Made by a program: the position numbers and the translations under genes
Shown here: one piece after another, positions 9,774-17,881 of the stretch
How positions within the stretch are numbered: the first letter of the stretch is position 1
Layout: each line of letters begins with the position of its first letter
Notes under the pieces: generated by a model
The model's database searches: none
What the model saw: only the letters and a program-made list of their open reading frames with translations
Told to the model about the DNA's origin: nothing
Assembly: GCA_903945605.1 (NCBI GenBank)
Contig: CAJAWH010000067.1
Span: 1 to 64,000 of the forward strand
DNA: 64,000 nt
Source: an uncultured Methylococcaceae bacterium
GTDB lineage: Bacteria; Pseudomonadota; Gammaproteobacteria; Methylococcales; Methylomonadaceae
Reading direction: 5' to 3'

Positions 9774-10838
9774 TTATAATGGGGATGTTGGCTTGGGATT
9801 CAAGGCCGCGCCCAATAATTTTGCGGTGACATCAACAAAAGCGATGACTTTTTCATAGGACATGCGGGTAGGGCCTATCACACCCAGCACGCCCACCACC
9901 TCATCATTGACCGAATAGGGAGACGTGACCAAGCTGCATTGGTCAAAAGCCTGATAGCCGGATTCCTTGCCGATAAATATCTGCACGCCTTCAGATTTCA
10001 TGGATTGGTCCAGCAAATGGATCACCGCTTGTTTTTGGTTGAACGCCTCAAACAATTGCTTAAGATGATCGCGGCCTGACAATTCGTTAAATTCCATCAA
10101 ATTGGTTTCGCCGGTCAGCACATAATCATCTTGGCCGGTGTCGGTTGCAAAAGTCAGCTCGGCCATTTTAATCGCCAGCAGCATCCCTTGGTTCATGCGC
10201 TGTTGGTCTTCTTGCAACTCTTTCAATATGGCTTCACGAACGGCGGCAAGGCTAAGCCCGCCATAAACGGAATTGAGGTAATTGGCCGCCTGCTGCAATT
10301 CGGCAGGACTAAACAGGCGGTTAGTGTGGATGATCTTGTTGTGGACTTCTTGTTCATTGGTGACAAAGATAACCAGCACCCTACCGCTGGACAATGGCAA
10401 AAATTCAATATGGCGCAGGCATAGCAATTCGCGTTTGGGCAATGTGACCACACCCGCCATTTGCGTCAAATCCGCCAGTAGCCTTGACGCATTACCAACC
10501 ACATCGCCGCCATCACCTTGCGCCAATAAGCCTTGATGCAAGCATCGCACTTCTTTAGAATCCAGCGGCTTTATCGTCAGCAAACTATCGACAAAGAGCC
10601 GGTAACCCTTGACAGTAGGCACCCTGCCCGCCGAAGTATGCGGCGAGTGCACCAAACCCAAGTCCTCCAAGTCCGCCATGACATTGCGGATAGTGGCTGG
10701 GCTTAGGTTTAACGACGGGTCTTTTGACAGGATGCGCGAGCCTACAGGTTGACCATCGCTGATGTAGCGCTCAATGAGTGTTTTAAGTAATTGCAGTGAT
10801 CGCCCGTTTAAAATTTGCGCTTGATTAGCCACATCCAC
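9774..10838 (-). CDS. hrcA: Heat-inducible transcription repressor HrcA
   Basis: A 354-residue repressor with an N-terminal winged helix-turn-helix (LLKTLIERYISDGQPVGSRI and LSPATIRNVMADLEDLGLV) and the GAF-like HrcA core, ending ISYE-type GVLGVIGPTRMSYEKVIAFV. It binds CIRCE operators and is held active by GroEL in other bacteria. The start is a GTG at 10838, with a second in-frame GTG at 10832 better placed after the GGGG stretch; the choice is uncertain. A CIRCE element lies 14 bp upstream, so it represses its own operon. Confidence 0.95.
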   Translation of the reverse strand: MDVANQAQILNGRSLQLLKTLIERYISDGQPVGSRILSKDPSLNLSPATIRNVMADLEDLGLVHSPHTSAGRVPTVKGYRLFVDSLLTIKPLDSKEVRCLHQGLLAQGDGGDVVGNASRLLADLTQMAGVVTLPKRELLCLRHIEFLPLSSGRVLVIFVTNEQEVHNKIIHTNRLFSPAELQQAANYLNSVYGGLSLAAVREAILKELQEDQQRMNQGMLLAIKMAELTFATDTGQDDYVLTGETNLMEFNELSGRDHLKQLFEAFNQKQAVIHLLDQSMKSEGVQIFIGKESGYQAFDQCSLVTSPYSVNDEVVGVLGVIGPTRMSYEKVIAFVDVTAKLLGAALNPKPTSPL

Positions 10839-10851
10839 CCCGATAATTAAA

Positions 10852-10878
10852 TTGGCACTCTAATGCACCGAGTGCCAA
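10852..10878 (-). promoter_or_regulatory. CIRCE operator (HrcA-binding inverted repeat)
   Basis: A perfect 9-bp inverted repeat, ttggcactc and gagtgccaa, with a 9-bp spacer, matching the CIRCE consensus TTAGCACTC-N9-GAGTGCTAA except for one symmetric change in each arm. It is immediately upstream of hrcA, so HrcA bound here would block the hrcA-grpE-dnaK operon. Confidence 0.95.
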
Positions 10879-10906
10879 TTGAAAATAACAGCTCATCTGG
10901 ATACTG

Positions 10907-11218
10907 TCAATTGACAGCGGCTTTTGCCTGCACTTTCTGTTCATAGGCCGCCAATTGTTCTGCAGTGGCTTCCTGTTGAAAACGTTCTTTCCACTCGCTG
11001 TAGGGCATCCCATAAACGTATTCCCTAGCCTGTTCGTAATCAATGGCAATACCGCGTTGTTCGGCGGCGGCCTTATACCATTTTGCCAAACAGTTGCGGC
11101 AAAAATCCGCCAACAGCATCAATTCAATATTTTGTGCTTCCGGATGTTGTTGCAAATGCACCAGCAACTGCCGAAAGGCAGCCGCTTCCAATTCGGTTTG
11201 TTGGGTTTCCTCTATCAT
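10907..11218 (-). CDS. DUF1244 family protein
   Basis: A 103-residue protein of the DUF1244 family, function unknown. The family core is visible: LVHLQQHPEAQNIELMLLAD, then FCRNCLAKWYKAAAE with a CxxC pair (Cys40 and Cys43), then YEQAREYVYGMPYSEWKE. The close cysteines could bind metal, but this is inference. It lies just upstream of the CIRCE element, on the same strand as hrcA, so the heat-shock promoter must lie between or inside its 3' end. Confidence 0.85.
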   Translation of the reverse strand: MIEETQQTELEAAAFRQLLVHLQQHPEAQNIELMLLADFCRNCLAKWYKAAAEQRGIAIDYEQAREYVYGMPYSEWKERFQQEATAEQLAAYEQKVQAKAAVN

Positions 11219-11341
11219 CTGTTTTCCTATCAGGTCAATAAACTGATTGCCAAAGCAGTTGCCGCAAAAACGGCAACCATTGGGTTTTATCCGGTCAAAA
11301 GCAGCAAAAATGAAGCTTTATTATTGTTTTTGCGGGCTGTT

Positions 11342-11367
11342 TTATGGCATTCTATTATGGCATTCTA
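11342..11367 (+). repeat. Perfect 13-bp tandem repeat upstream of yciB
   Basis: The 13-mer ttatggcattcta occurs twice head to tail in the gap between DUF1244 and yciB. It could be a paired protein-binding site or a slippage product. Confidence 0.7.
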
Positions 11368-11489
11368 ACAGAAAGGCTTAGCCAAGCATGTACATTCACT
11401 GACAATGATTTTACAATAGCCCAAACATGCGGCAGCACAACTGCAGCCGCAACCCCCATCGCCTTAGAGGCTTCCCAGCATCGGCTATT

Positions 11490-12038
11490 ATGAATCAGCT
11501 TCTCAAACAGATATACGAATTTTTCCCTATTGTCCTGTTTTTTATCGCTTATAAAGCTTACGACATTTACATTGCCACTGCCACGGTGATGGTGGCAACA
11601 ACACTCCAAGTAGCTATTGCCGCCATTAGGCACCGCAAGGTGGAAACCATGCAGTGGGTGACGTTGGCCCTGGTGATGGTGTTTGGCGGGGCAACCCTGT
11701 ATTTGCAAAACGAGCTGTTTATCAAATGGAAATTATCCATCATTGAATGGCTGTTCGGCCTGACCTTTTTGGGTAGCCAATTCATCGGCAAAAGAAACCT
11801 CATTGAACGCATGATGTCCGCCAACCTGACCTTACCGGCCGCGGTCTGGAAGCGGTTGAACAATTTATGGGGCTGCTTTTTTCTGAGTGTTGGCTTTATT
11901 AACGTATATGTCATGTATAATTTCAGCACTGATGACTGGGTAACGTTCAAAACCTTTGGTGTGCCGTTAATGATGGTTGTTTTTATTGTTTTACAAGTGG
12001 TATTTTTATACAAATACATTCCGGACACCGAGGAATAA
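11490..12038 (+). CDS. yciB: Inner membrane septation protein YciB/IspZ
   Basis: A 182-residue polytopic inner-membrane protein, five predicted helices. It begins MNQLLKQIYEFFPIVLFFIA, the conserved family N-terminus (F-P-[IL]-[IV]-[LF]-F), and contains KWKLSIIEWLFGLTFL. YciB/IspZ proteins influence cell-envelope synthesis and division; the mechanism is unclear. The ATG at 11490 is preferred over an earlier one that adds 21 non-conserved residues. First gene of a yciB-yciI-bolA-PPIase run that is conserved in many beta- and gammaproteobacteria. Confidence 0.93.
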   Translation: MNQLLKQIYEFFPIVLFFIAYKAYDIYIATATVMVATTLQVAIAAIRHRKVETMQWVTLALVMVFGGATLYLQNELFIKWKLSIIEWLFGLTFLGSQFIGKRNLIERMMSANLTLPAAVWKRLNNLWGCFFLSVGFINVYVMYNFSTDDWVTFKTFGVPLMMVVFIVLQVVFLYKYIPDTEE

Positions 12039-12041
12039 GTT

Positions 12042-12344
12042 GTGCTTTACGCAATTATCAGTAAAGATGTGGAAGATAGCTTGCCGCGCAGGCTATCAGT
12101 GCGTGGCGAACACCTGCAACGCCTGCAAGTGCTTCAGGATGAAGGCAGGCTTGTATTGGCAGGCCCGCACCCTGCCATAGATCATGAAAACCCAGGCGAG
12201 GCCGGTTTCACCGGCAGCTTGGTGGTTGCCCAATTTGGCAGCCTCGAAGCCGCCCAGCAATGGGCCGATGCCGACCCCTACCGCCAGGCAGGCGTTTATG
12301 CCGATGTCTTGGTCAAACCCTTTAAAAAAGTATTTCCACAATGA
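12042..12344 (+). CDS. YciI family protein
   Basis: A 100-residue protein of the small YciI ferredoxin-like family: [20 protein letters not shown], then [20 protein letters not shown] with the conserved His and Asp/Glu pair, then a C-terminal strand. Biochemical role unknown in most bacteria; related domains act as dehydrochlorinases or isomerases. The start is GTG at 12042, four bases past the yciB stop. Its stop overlaps the bolA start (ATGA), so translation is coupled. Confidence 0.88.
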   Translation: MLYAIISKDVEDSLPRRLSVRGEHLQRLQVLQDEGRLVLAGPHPAIDHENPGEAGFTGSLVVAQFGSLEAAQQWADADPYRQAGVYADVLVKPFKKVFPQ

Positions 12345-12607
12345 CATCCGAACAAATTAAACGCCAATTGACCGCTGCCTTGCAACCTGAACTCATTGAA
12401 ATAATAGATAACAGTGCCGCCCATGCCGGTCACGCCGGGGCAAAAGGGGGCGGTGGACATTATCATATTACAATCATTGCAGAAGCTTTTGAAGGCAAAA
12501 CGCTGGTGCAGCGCCATCAATTAATTTATCAGGCCCTAGGGGATATGATGAAACAGCAAATCCATGCCCTGGGTATTAACTCGCTCTCACCCTCTGAAAA
12601 AAACTAA
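12341..12607 (+). CDS. BolA family protein
   Basis: An 88-residue BolA-fold protein. The signature [20 protein letters not shown] carries the histidines that join monothiol glutaredoxins in iron-sulfur cluster binding; [11 protein letters not shown] and the C-terminal [13 protein letters not shown] are the usual second half. Probably involved in iron-sulfur trafficking or stress-linked regulation. Overlaps yciI by 4 bp and ends 13 bp before the PPIase lipoprotein gene. Confidence 0.9.
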   Translation: MTSEQIKRQLTAALQPELIEIIDNSAAHAGHAGAKGGGGHYHITIIAEAFEGKTLVQRHQLIYQALGDMMKQQIHALGINSLSPSEKN

Positions 12608-12620
12608 AGGAAGTTTATAA

Positions 12621-13670
12621 ATGAAATCTAAAATCGTTCCATTGCTTATTACTTCAGCACTGATTGCCGGTTGCCAACCACCTGCCGGTAATGGTGGCAG
12701 TCCCGCCCCAACCGTCAGCAAAGCGGATGCCATTGCTGATGTAAACGGCAGCCTGATCGCCAAATCAACTTTTGAAACCTTACAAAAAGACCTTGCCGCC
12801 CGTAGCCGCGGCCAAAGCTTCCCTAAGGACAAATTGGTTGAAGAACTGGTGCAACGCGAATTGCTGGTACAAGATGCCGTTAAAAAAGGCCTCGACAAAA
12901 CGCCAGAAATCGCTGCCCAACTTGAAGAAGCCAGAAAATCAATCTTGGCCCAAGAAGATGTGCAAAGCTTTATAAAAACCAGCCCAGTCACTGATGACGA
13001 AATTAAAGCCGAATACGACAAAAAAGTCGGCGGTGACAGCTCAACAGAATATAAAGCCCGCCATATCTTAGTAAAAACTGAAGACGAAGCCAAAAAAATC
13101 ATTGCTGAGCTGGATAAAGGCGGCGAATTTGCCAAACTGGCCAACAAATACTCATTAGATGGCAAAGAAGCCAAAAACGGTGGTGATTTGGGTTGGTTTG
13201 TACCGGGACAAATGGTCGAGCCATTCTCTAAAGCGGTTATCGCTTTGGAAAAAGGCAAGTACACCAAAACACCCGTACAAACACAATTCGGCTGGCATGT
13301 CATTTTAAAAGAAGACTCACGCAAACAGACACCACCCCCACTGGATGCGGTTAAAGATCAATTGACACCTTACCTGCAACGCCAAAAAGTCCAAAAAATG
13401 ATTGAAGCTTTACGCGAACAAGCTAAAGTTGAAATTCTTATCCCATTGAAAGAAGAGGCCCCTAAAGCCCCAGAAGCTGCCAAAGCAGGCGAAAAACCGG
13501 TAGTTGAAGGCACGGTTGAAGAAGTCGAAGTAAAAGACGCTTCCGGCAAAACAGTGGAAAAAGAAGTCATCATTGATGAAAAATTAGTCGAAGAAAAACA
13601 ACCTGCTGAAGAGAAAAAACCAGCGGAAGAAAAAACACCGGCTGAAAAAGCAAAAGAAGCCAAAAAGTAA
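12621..13670 (+). CDS. Parvulin-type peptidyl-prolyl isomerase lipoprotein
   Basis: A 349-residue envelope foldase. The signal peptide ends in lipobox LIAGC (Cys16), so it is a lipoprotein, followed by a Pro/Gly-rich spacer. A SurA-like N-terminal helical region precedes one PpiC-type rotamase domain with ARHILVKTEDEA, GGDLGWFVPGQMVEPFSKA and TQFGWHVI. The last about 80 residues are a low-complexity Lys/Glu/Ala/Pro tail (AEEKKPAEEKTPAEKAKEAK), perhaps a peptidoglycan-facing linker. Resembles PrsA/EpsD-type PPIases. Last gene of the yciB operon; a terminator follows. Confidence 0.9.
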   Translation: MKSKIVPLLITSALIAGCQPPAGNGGSPAPTVSKADAIADVNGSLIAKSTFETLQKDLAARSRGQSFPKDKLVEELVQRELLVQDAVKKGLDKTPEIAAQLEEARKSILAQEDVQSFIKTSPVTDDEIKAEYDKKVGGDSSTEYKARHILVKTEDEAKKIIAELDKGGEFAKLANKYSLDGKEAKNGGDLGWFVPGQMVEPFSKAVIALEKGKYTKTPVQTQFGWHVILKEDSRKQTPPPLDAVKDQLTPYLQRQKVQKMIEALREQAKVEILIPLKEEAPKAPEAAKAGEKPVVEGTVEEVEVKDASGKTVEKEVIIDEKLVEEKQPAEEKKPAEEKTPAEKAKEAKK

Positions 13671-13691
13671 GCGGTTTTATTCGCTAGCACG

Positions 13692-13716
13692 AAGGGCGGT
13701 TTTACCGCCCTTTTTT
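13692..13716 (+). terminator. Rho-independent terminator after the PPIase gene
   Basis: A 7-9 bp stem (gggcggt 13694-13700 with accgccc 13704-13710) with a 3-nt loop and six T residues, 21 bp past the stop codon. Confidence 0.9.
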
Positions 13717-13928
13717 GTGCGTGGCGTTTTTTCCTCCGTAAATTTTTTCTATCGGGTAACTATGGCACTTAATTGGGGGGATTACCAAATGGGGCGCTGG
13801 GGTTTGTTCCTTTTATGCCATTGGCTGTGTACCCACAGCTTGCGTACTGATTAGTCAGTTGCCAAATATTTTTAAGCGCTTCGTTAAATATTGCTCAGTC
13901 GGTCATTGGGCTAATGCATCTAACTATT

Positions 13929-14801
13929 TTATTTTAAAGATTTTTCTTCTAAAAGTTTTAATGTTGCCCCATCTTTTGACAACCAGCTTTGTGGGCCACT
14001 TCTGTTTGTTCCTGCCACCAAGGCGACTGCATAAGATGATGAATTCATAAGAATATCCTCTTCAGAAATTAACTTATCCCCTACGTCTTTGAGAATTCCT
14101 TGTGAAATCAAGCTATTTCGTACATCAAGTAACCTAGCTGGCATGCTACCTGAAGTAACTTTTGAAAATTGTGAACCTTTTTTTAAAACAAAACCCTCAT
14201 CAACCACTGCACCGCAAGCACTTAATTTACCCACTGTAAAGTAGAGGTCTAACATGGGGTCCATGTCCTTATTTGGCTCATTTTTAATAGTGACATCTTG
14301 AAACTTTGGCTCAAGAATTGCGTAACCCAATACACCACGGATATTTTCTACGAACTCTTCCATTGCATCCCTATCCGCTCGTGGAAGAGTTGTTTCGGGA
14401 GGGCTATTGCCATTTTCAAGCATAAATCTATCGCATACTTTAGCTTGTGCGACTAAGCAGGATTCCAAATACTTTATATGGGCCTTGGTCAAGTTTTCAT
14501 CTTTACTTGTAAAAATAATAACCACTTCCCAAAAATCTTTACTTCTATCATGTGATACAAGCCGGGAAAGGACATTTTCAGATTCACCGATATAAGCTAT
14601 TGGCTTGTTGTTGTCGGTAAAACGACCTTCAAAAAGGAAATAGACACCAGGTTTAGATGCTTCTGGCCAATTTTTCAGTTCTGCCAATCTTTTTCGGGGT
14701 GCGGCTATAGCTTGCCCCGTCCAGTTAACCAGCTCTGCATATCTGATACCCGTTACTGTCGCGTCAGCTAAATATACCCTAATCGATTTGCCTATTGGCA
14801 T
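13929..14801 (-). CDS. GIY-YIG nuclease-like protein with C-terminal DUF4357
   Basis: A 290-residue accessory protein. The N-terminal part reads SIRVYLADATVTGIRYAELV, then a GIY-YIG-type fold with GVYFLFEGRF and PIAYIGESENVLSRL (about residues 55-95), and AHIKYLESCLVAQAKV. The C-terminus matches DUF4357: GFVLKKGSQFSKV, RNSLISQGIL, and SSYAVALVAGTNRSGPQSW. Similar stand-alone proteins are common near restriction and mobile loci, but none is seen next to it. ATG at 14801 matches the family start; a GTG at 14813 would add four residues. More AT-rich than its neighbours, which hints at transfer. Confidence 0.8.
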   Translation of the reverse strand: MPIGKSIRVYLADATVTGIRYAELVNWTGQAIAAPRKRLAELKNWPEASKPGVYFLFEGRFTDNNKPIAYIGESENVLSRLVSHDRSKDFWEVVIIFTSKDENLTKAHIKYLESCLVAQAKVCDRFMLENGNSPPETTLPRADRDAMEEFVENIRGVLGYAILEPKFQDVTIKNEPNKDMDPMLDLYFTVGKLSACGAVVDEGFVLKKGSQFSKVTSGSMPARLLDVRNSLISQGILKDVGDKLISEEDILMNSSSYAVALVAGTNRSGPQSWLSKDGATLKLLEEKSLK

Positions 14802-14954
14802 GTAACTCCGCACATCTGTTAAAGTTTATAGAGGTTTTTTGACAATAAAAACTCGCTAGCCTATCAAAGTAGCCGGATAAATCGTAGCACAATCCAAGGC
14901 TGCCTGGCACAGATGCCCCGTGTTACGTTACCTTGCCTTCAGGCCACCACTACA

Positions 14955-15449
14955 CTATGCCGATGTTATGATTAATTTCCGCCAAGCCGAAGTGGTCAGA
15001 TCAACCAGCAATCCGTTGACAAACCCCGCTGCCGCTGCCAAATTCTGTTCAGCGGCGGGGCTTAGCTTCTCCCCCAATCCAAATGTTTCGCCTTTGATGG
15101 TCAGCAAAAAACACGGTGGCGGGGCTTGTTTTGTTATGGTTTGGTAAACTGCCAGCACCGCCGCCGGACTCATGGCGTGGGTGGTGTAGCTGTTGTCTTT
15201 GGCGGGGCTAAGCTCGGTGAAGCCGAATGGGCTAGCACCCGCTACGCAAGCATCTATAAACAACACCAGTACCCGTTGTTGCAAGTCCAAGGCGTGTTCA
15301 ATCTGTAACTGGAAATCGCACAGCAATTCTAGCGGCTGTGCTTGCTGCTCCTGTTGGCGTTCAATCGCTTCCAGTATTAAAGGCCCTAACGCATCATCCC
15401 CACGGCTCAGGTTGCCACAGGCAAAAACCAGCACGGGCTTAACGGGCAT
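14955..15449 (-). CDS. hoxW: Hydrogenase maturation protease (HoxW/HyaD family)
   Basis: A 164-residue endopeptidase that trims the C-terminal tail of the NiFe hydrogenase large subunit after nickel insertion. Visible: VFACGNLSRGDDALGPLI (residues 8-25) with the Asp that senses nickel, FIDACVAG (second metal-ligand Asp) and THAMSPAAVLAVY with the conserved His. Its ATG overlaps the stop of the large-subunit gene (TCAT overlap on the minus strand), so enzyme and substrate are cotranslated. Confidence 0.88.
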   Translation of the reverse strand: MPVKPVLVFACGNLSRGDDALGPLILEAIERQQEQQAQPLELLCDFQLQIEHALDLQQRVLVLFIDACVAGASPFGFTELSPAKDNSYTTHAMSPAAVLAVYQTITKQAPPPCFLLTIKGETFGLGEKLSPAAEQNLAAAAGFVNGLLVDLTTSAWRKLIITSA

Positions 15450-16942
15450 CAGACCCGCCCTATCTGCCCGTCACTGTGCTTGACCAGTTTGTCAATCAAG
15501 CGGCCTTCGGCATCGAGCAATTCTAGTTGTAGCGGCATTTTGCCAACAGCATGGGTGGCGCAGGACAGGCAAGGGTCGTAGGCACGTATGGCGACTTCCA
15601 AGTTGTTCAATAGCGGTTCGGTCAATTCCCGCCCTGACAAATATTCCGCCGCCACTTGCCGCACCGATTCGTTCATGGCCATGTTGTTGCTGGTGGTGGA
15701 AACGATCAGATTGGCTTTGGTGACAATGTCGTTTTCGTCAATTTGGTAGTGGTGGAACAATGTGCCGCGCGGCGCTTCAATAACACCAATGCCCTCGTGA
15801 CGTTTTTCGCCTTGGGCAAGCAATTCCGTACCCATAATGTCAGGGTCGTGCAGCAACACTTTAATGCTTTCGGCGCAATGCAGCAGCTCTATCAGCCGCG
15901 CCCAATGGAATGCCAGCGTGCTATGCACCATCGCTTCATTCGCATGGGCCTTAAATGTCACCCTAGCGGCTTCCGCCAACGGTGTGTCGATGTAATCGCA
16001 ATTATTGACCCGCGCCAGTGGCCCGACCCGATACCAGCCGTTTTCTTGCCCCAACGCCAGCAGATAAGGGAATTTCATGTACGTCCAAGAGCGCACTTCT
16101 TCGTGGATAATATCGTTATAGCGGCAATAGTCGAAATGGTCGAGGATTGTCCCACCTTCGGCATTTTTGGCGCGTAGCCCACCGTGGTAAAGTTCCAACC
16201 CGCCATCGGGCTTTGTTAAGCCCAGATAATTAGTGCGTAAGGTGGCGAATTGGTCATAATAAGGCAAATTGGCGCAATGGACTTTTTGTATCAGGGCCAC
16301 CGATGCCACGCCCCAAGCAATCATCTGGTCTATATCCGCCAGCAAATAATCACGCTCGGCTTTATCCAGCGCTTTGTTCATGCCGCCAGCAATGGCCCCG
16401 GTGCCATGGACGCGTTTGCCGGACACCATGCGGATCACCTCCTGCCCGTACTTACGCAGCTTGACGCCCTGCAAGCCAATGTCGGGGTAGTCCGCCAGCA
16501 CGGCAATAATGGAGCGTTTGCCAATATCGCTTTCAAAGCCAAACAGTAAATCAGGGCTGGACAAATGGAAGAAATGCAGGGCGTGGGATTGCAGCACCTG
16601 CCCAAAATGCAGCAAGCGGCGCAATTTATCGGCGGACACTGGCAGATTGGCAGGGTCAACGCCCACCAGTTGGTCGATGGCCTTGGCTGCCGCCAAATGG
16701 TGACTGACCGGACAAATGCCGCATAGCCGCTGTACCAACACCGGCAATTCCCAATACGGACGGCCTTGGATAAAACGCTCAAAGCCCCGGAATTCGACGA
16801 TGTGCAAACGGGCTTGCTGGACTTTGTTATGTTCATCCAATAGCAAAGTGACTTTGCCATGCCCTTCGACACGGGACACGGGGTCGACCACAACACGCTT
16901 CAATTGGTCACGGTTTGCGGCGGTTTCTAAATGTTCGTACAT
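15449..16942 (-). CDS. hoxH: NiFe hydrogenase large subunit, HoxH type (group 3d-like)
   Basis: A 497-residue large subunit of a cytoplasmic bidirectional NAD-type hydrogenase. The nickel ligands are intact: RLCGIC (Cys74, Cys77) and DPCLSCATHA (Cys458, Cys461). A 33-residue C-terminal tail after His464 is the peptide expected to be removed by the adjacent protease. The long match to HoxH includes VVDPVSRVEGHGKV, LHIVEFRGFERFIQG, EVRSWTYMKFPYL and IEAPRGTLFHHYQ. No small subunit (hoxY) or diaphorase (hoxF/hoxU) is adjacent: the upstream neighbour is a Nudix gene. Function therefore needs partners encoded elsewhere, or a different small subunit. Confidence 0.93.
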   Translation of the reverse strand: MYEHLETAANRDQLKRVVVDPVSRVEGHGKVTLLLDEHNKVQQARLHIVEFRGFERFIQGRPYWELPVLVQRLCGICPVSHHLAAAKAIDQLVGVDPANLPVSADKLRRLLHFGQVLQSHALHFFHLSSPDLLFGFESDIGKRSIIAVLADYPDIGLQGVKLRKYGQEVIRMVSGKRVHGTGAIAGGMNKALDKAERDYLLADIDQMIAWGVASVALIQKVHCANLPYYDQFATLRTNYLGLTKPDGGLELYHGGLRAKNAEGGTILDHFDYCRYNDIIHEEVRSWTYMKFPYLLALGQENGWYRVGPLARVNNCDYIDTPLAEAARVTFKAHANEAMVHSTLAFHWARLIELLHCAESIKVLLHDPDIMGTELLAQGEKRHEGIGVIEAPRGTLFHHYQIDENDIVTKANLIVSTTSNNMAMNESVRQVAAEYLSGRELTEPLLNNLEVAIRAYDPCLSCATHAVGKMPLQLELLDAEGRLIDKLVKHSDGQIGRV

Positions 16943-17105
16943 AGGATCAACTCAATTTTGGCGATAATGCGGAGCATAGCGGCATGACACTGCTATCTAT
17001 TATCGGCTTTAATTCCACAATTGGATAGTGGCTAAATGTAATAACCGCTAATCCCATGCCAAGCCCATAGTCCTATGGGCCCGGCCACTCTATTTTCTCT
17101 GGACA

Positions 17106-17675
17106 TCAGCACGCTTGACCTGATGCCTTTTGTTTCGCCAGCCATTTTTCCGCCATCAGCGCACCAATCACTGTCAGGCTATCTTTTATTTCATTCCGGT
17201 AGACCATTTCAACAAGTTCGCTAAAAAGGATGCGCCGGACTTCCAATTCTTCTGTTTCTTCAGGTTCTGCCTCGCCATAGCTTAAGCCGGTGGCGACAAA
17301 AATAGTGGCCACCTCGTTGGTGGAAGAATTACTGGTATGAAATTCGTATATTTGTTCCCATCGGCTGGCAGTGATGCCGGTTTCCTCTTTGAGTTCGCGC
17401 TGCGCGGAGGCCAACAAGGTGTCAGATTTGCTGCCGCCGCCTTCGGGGATTTCCCAGCTGTATTCTTCTAGAGGAAAACGGTATTGCCCCACCAGGTAGG
17501 TATAGCCTTCCTCATCAATAGGTACAATGCCAATGGCCCAGTTTTTAAAATCGACCGTGGTGTACACACCATCGGTGCCGGCCGGGGTAATGACTGCAAA
17601 TTGGTCAACACCTATCCACGGTGTTTCGATAATCTGTTTTTCGGAGAGAATTTTCCAAGGGCCGCGTGTTTTCAT
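17106..17675 (-). CDS. Nudix hydrolase (ADP-sugar pyrophosphatase-like)
   Basis: A 189-residue NDP-sugar-type Nudix hydrolase. The Nudix box is GGSKSDTLLASAQRELKEET followed by GI (about residues 88-110); the first Glu of the consensus is replaced by Asp, while the catalytic REL-x-EE core is intact. Upstream WAIGIVPIDEEGYTYLVGQY and EEYSWEIPEGG resemble ADP-ribose/ADP-sugar pyrophosphatases (NudF/NudE group). ATG at 17675 begins MKTRGPWKIL, the family-like start; the longer reading adds a Pro/Cys-rich segment with no conservation. Divergent from bioA; hoxH lies 163 bp downstream on the same strand. Confidence 0.85.
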   Translation of the reverse strand: MKTRGPWKILSEKQIIETPWIGVDQFAVITPAGTDGVYTTVDFKNWAIGIVPIDEEGYTYLVGQYRFPLEEYSWEIPEGGGSKSDTLLASAQRELKEETGITASRWEQIYEFHTSNSSTNEVATIFVATGLSYGEAEPEETEELEVRRILFSELVEMVYRNEIKDSLTVIGALMAEKWLAKQKASGQAC

Positions 17676-17881
17676 AGCTATAAGTCCTGAGGGTGAGGTT
17701 GGGAAAATCATACAGGGGTAAGAAGGCAGAATGCAATGATAACAGGGCATAGTTGACTGTAAGCGGCTTTAATTGCCCGTTTAACGGCAAGCCTGCGCTA
17801 GCCGTCTGCTATAATACGCGCTTTGACTTGCCGCCATTGGGCTTCTTCTAAGCCGCTGGGCCAAGCCTTCTGCCTATTGCC

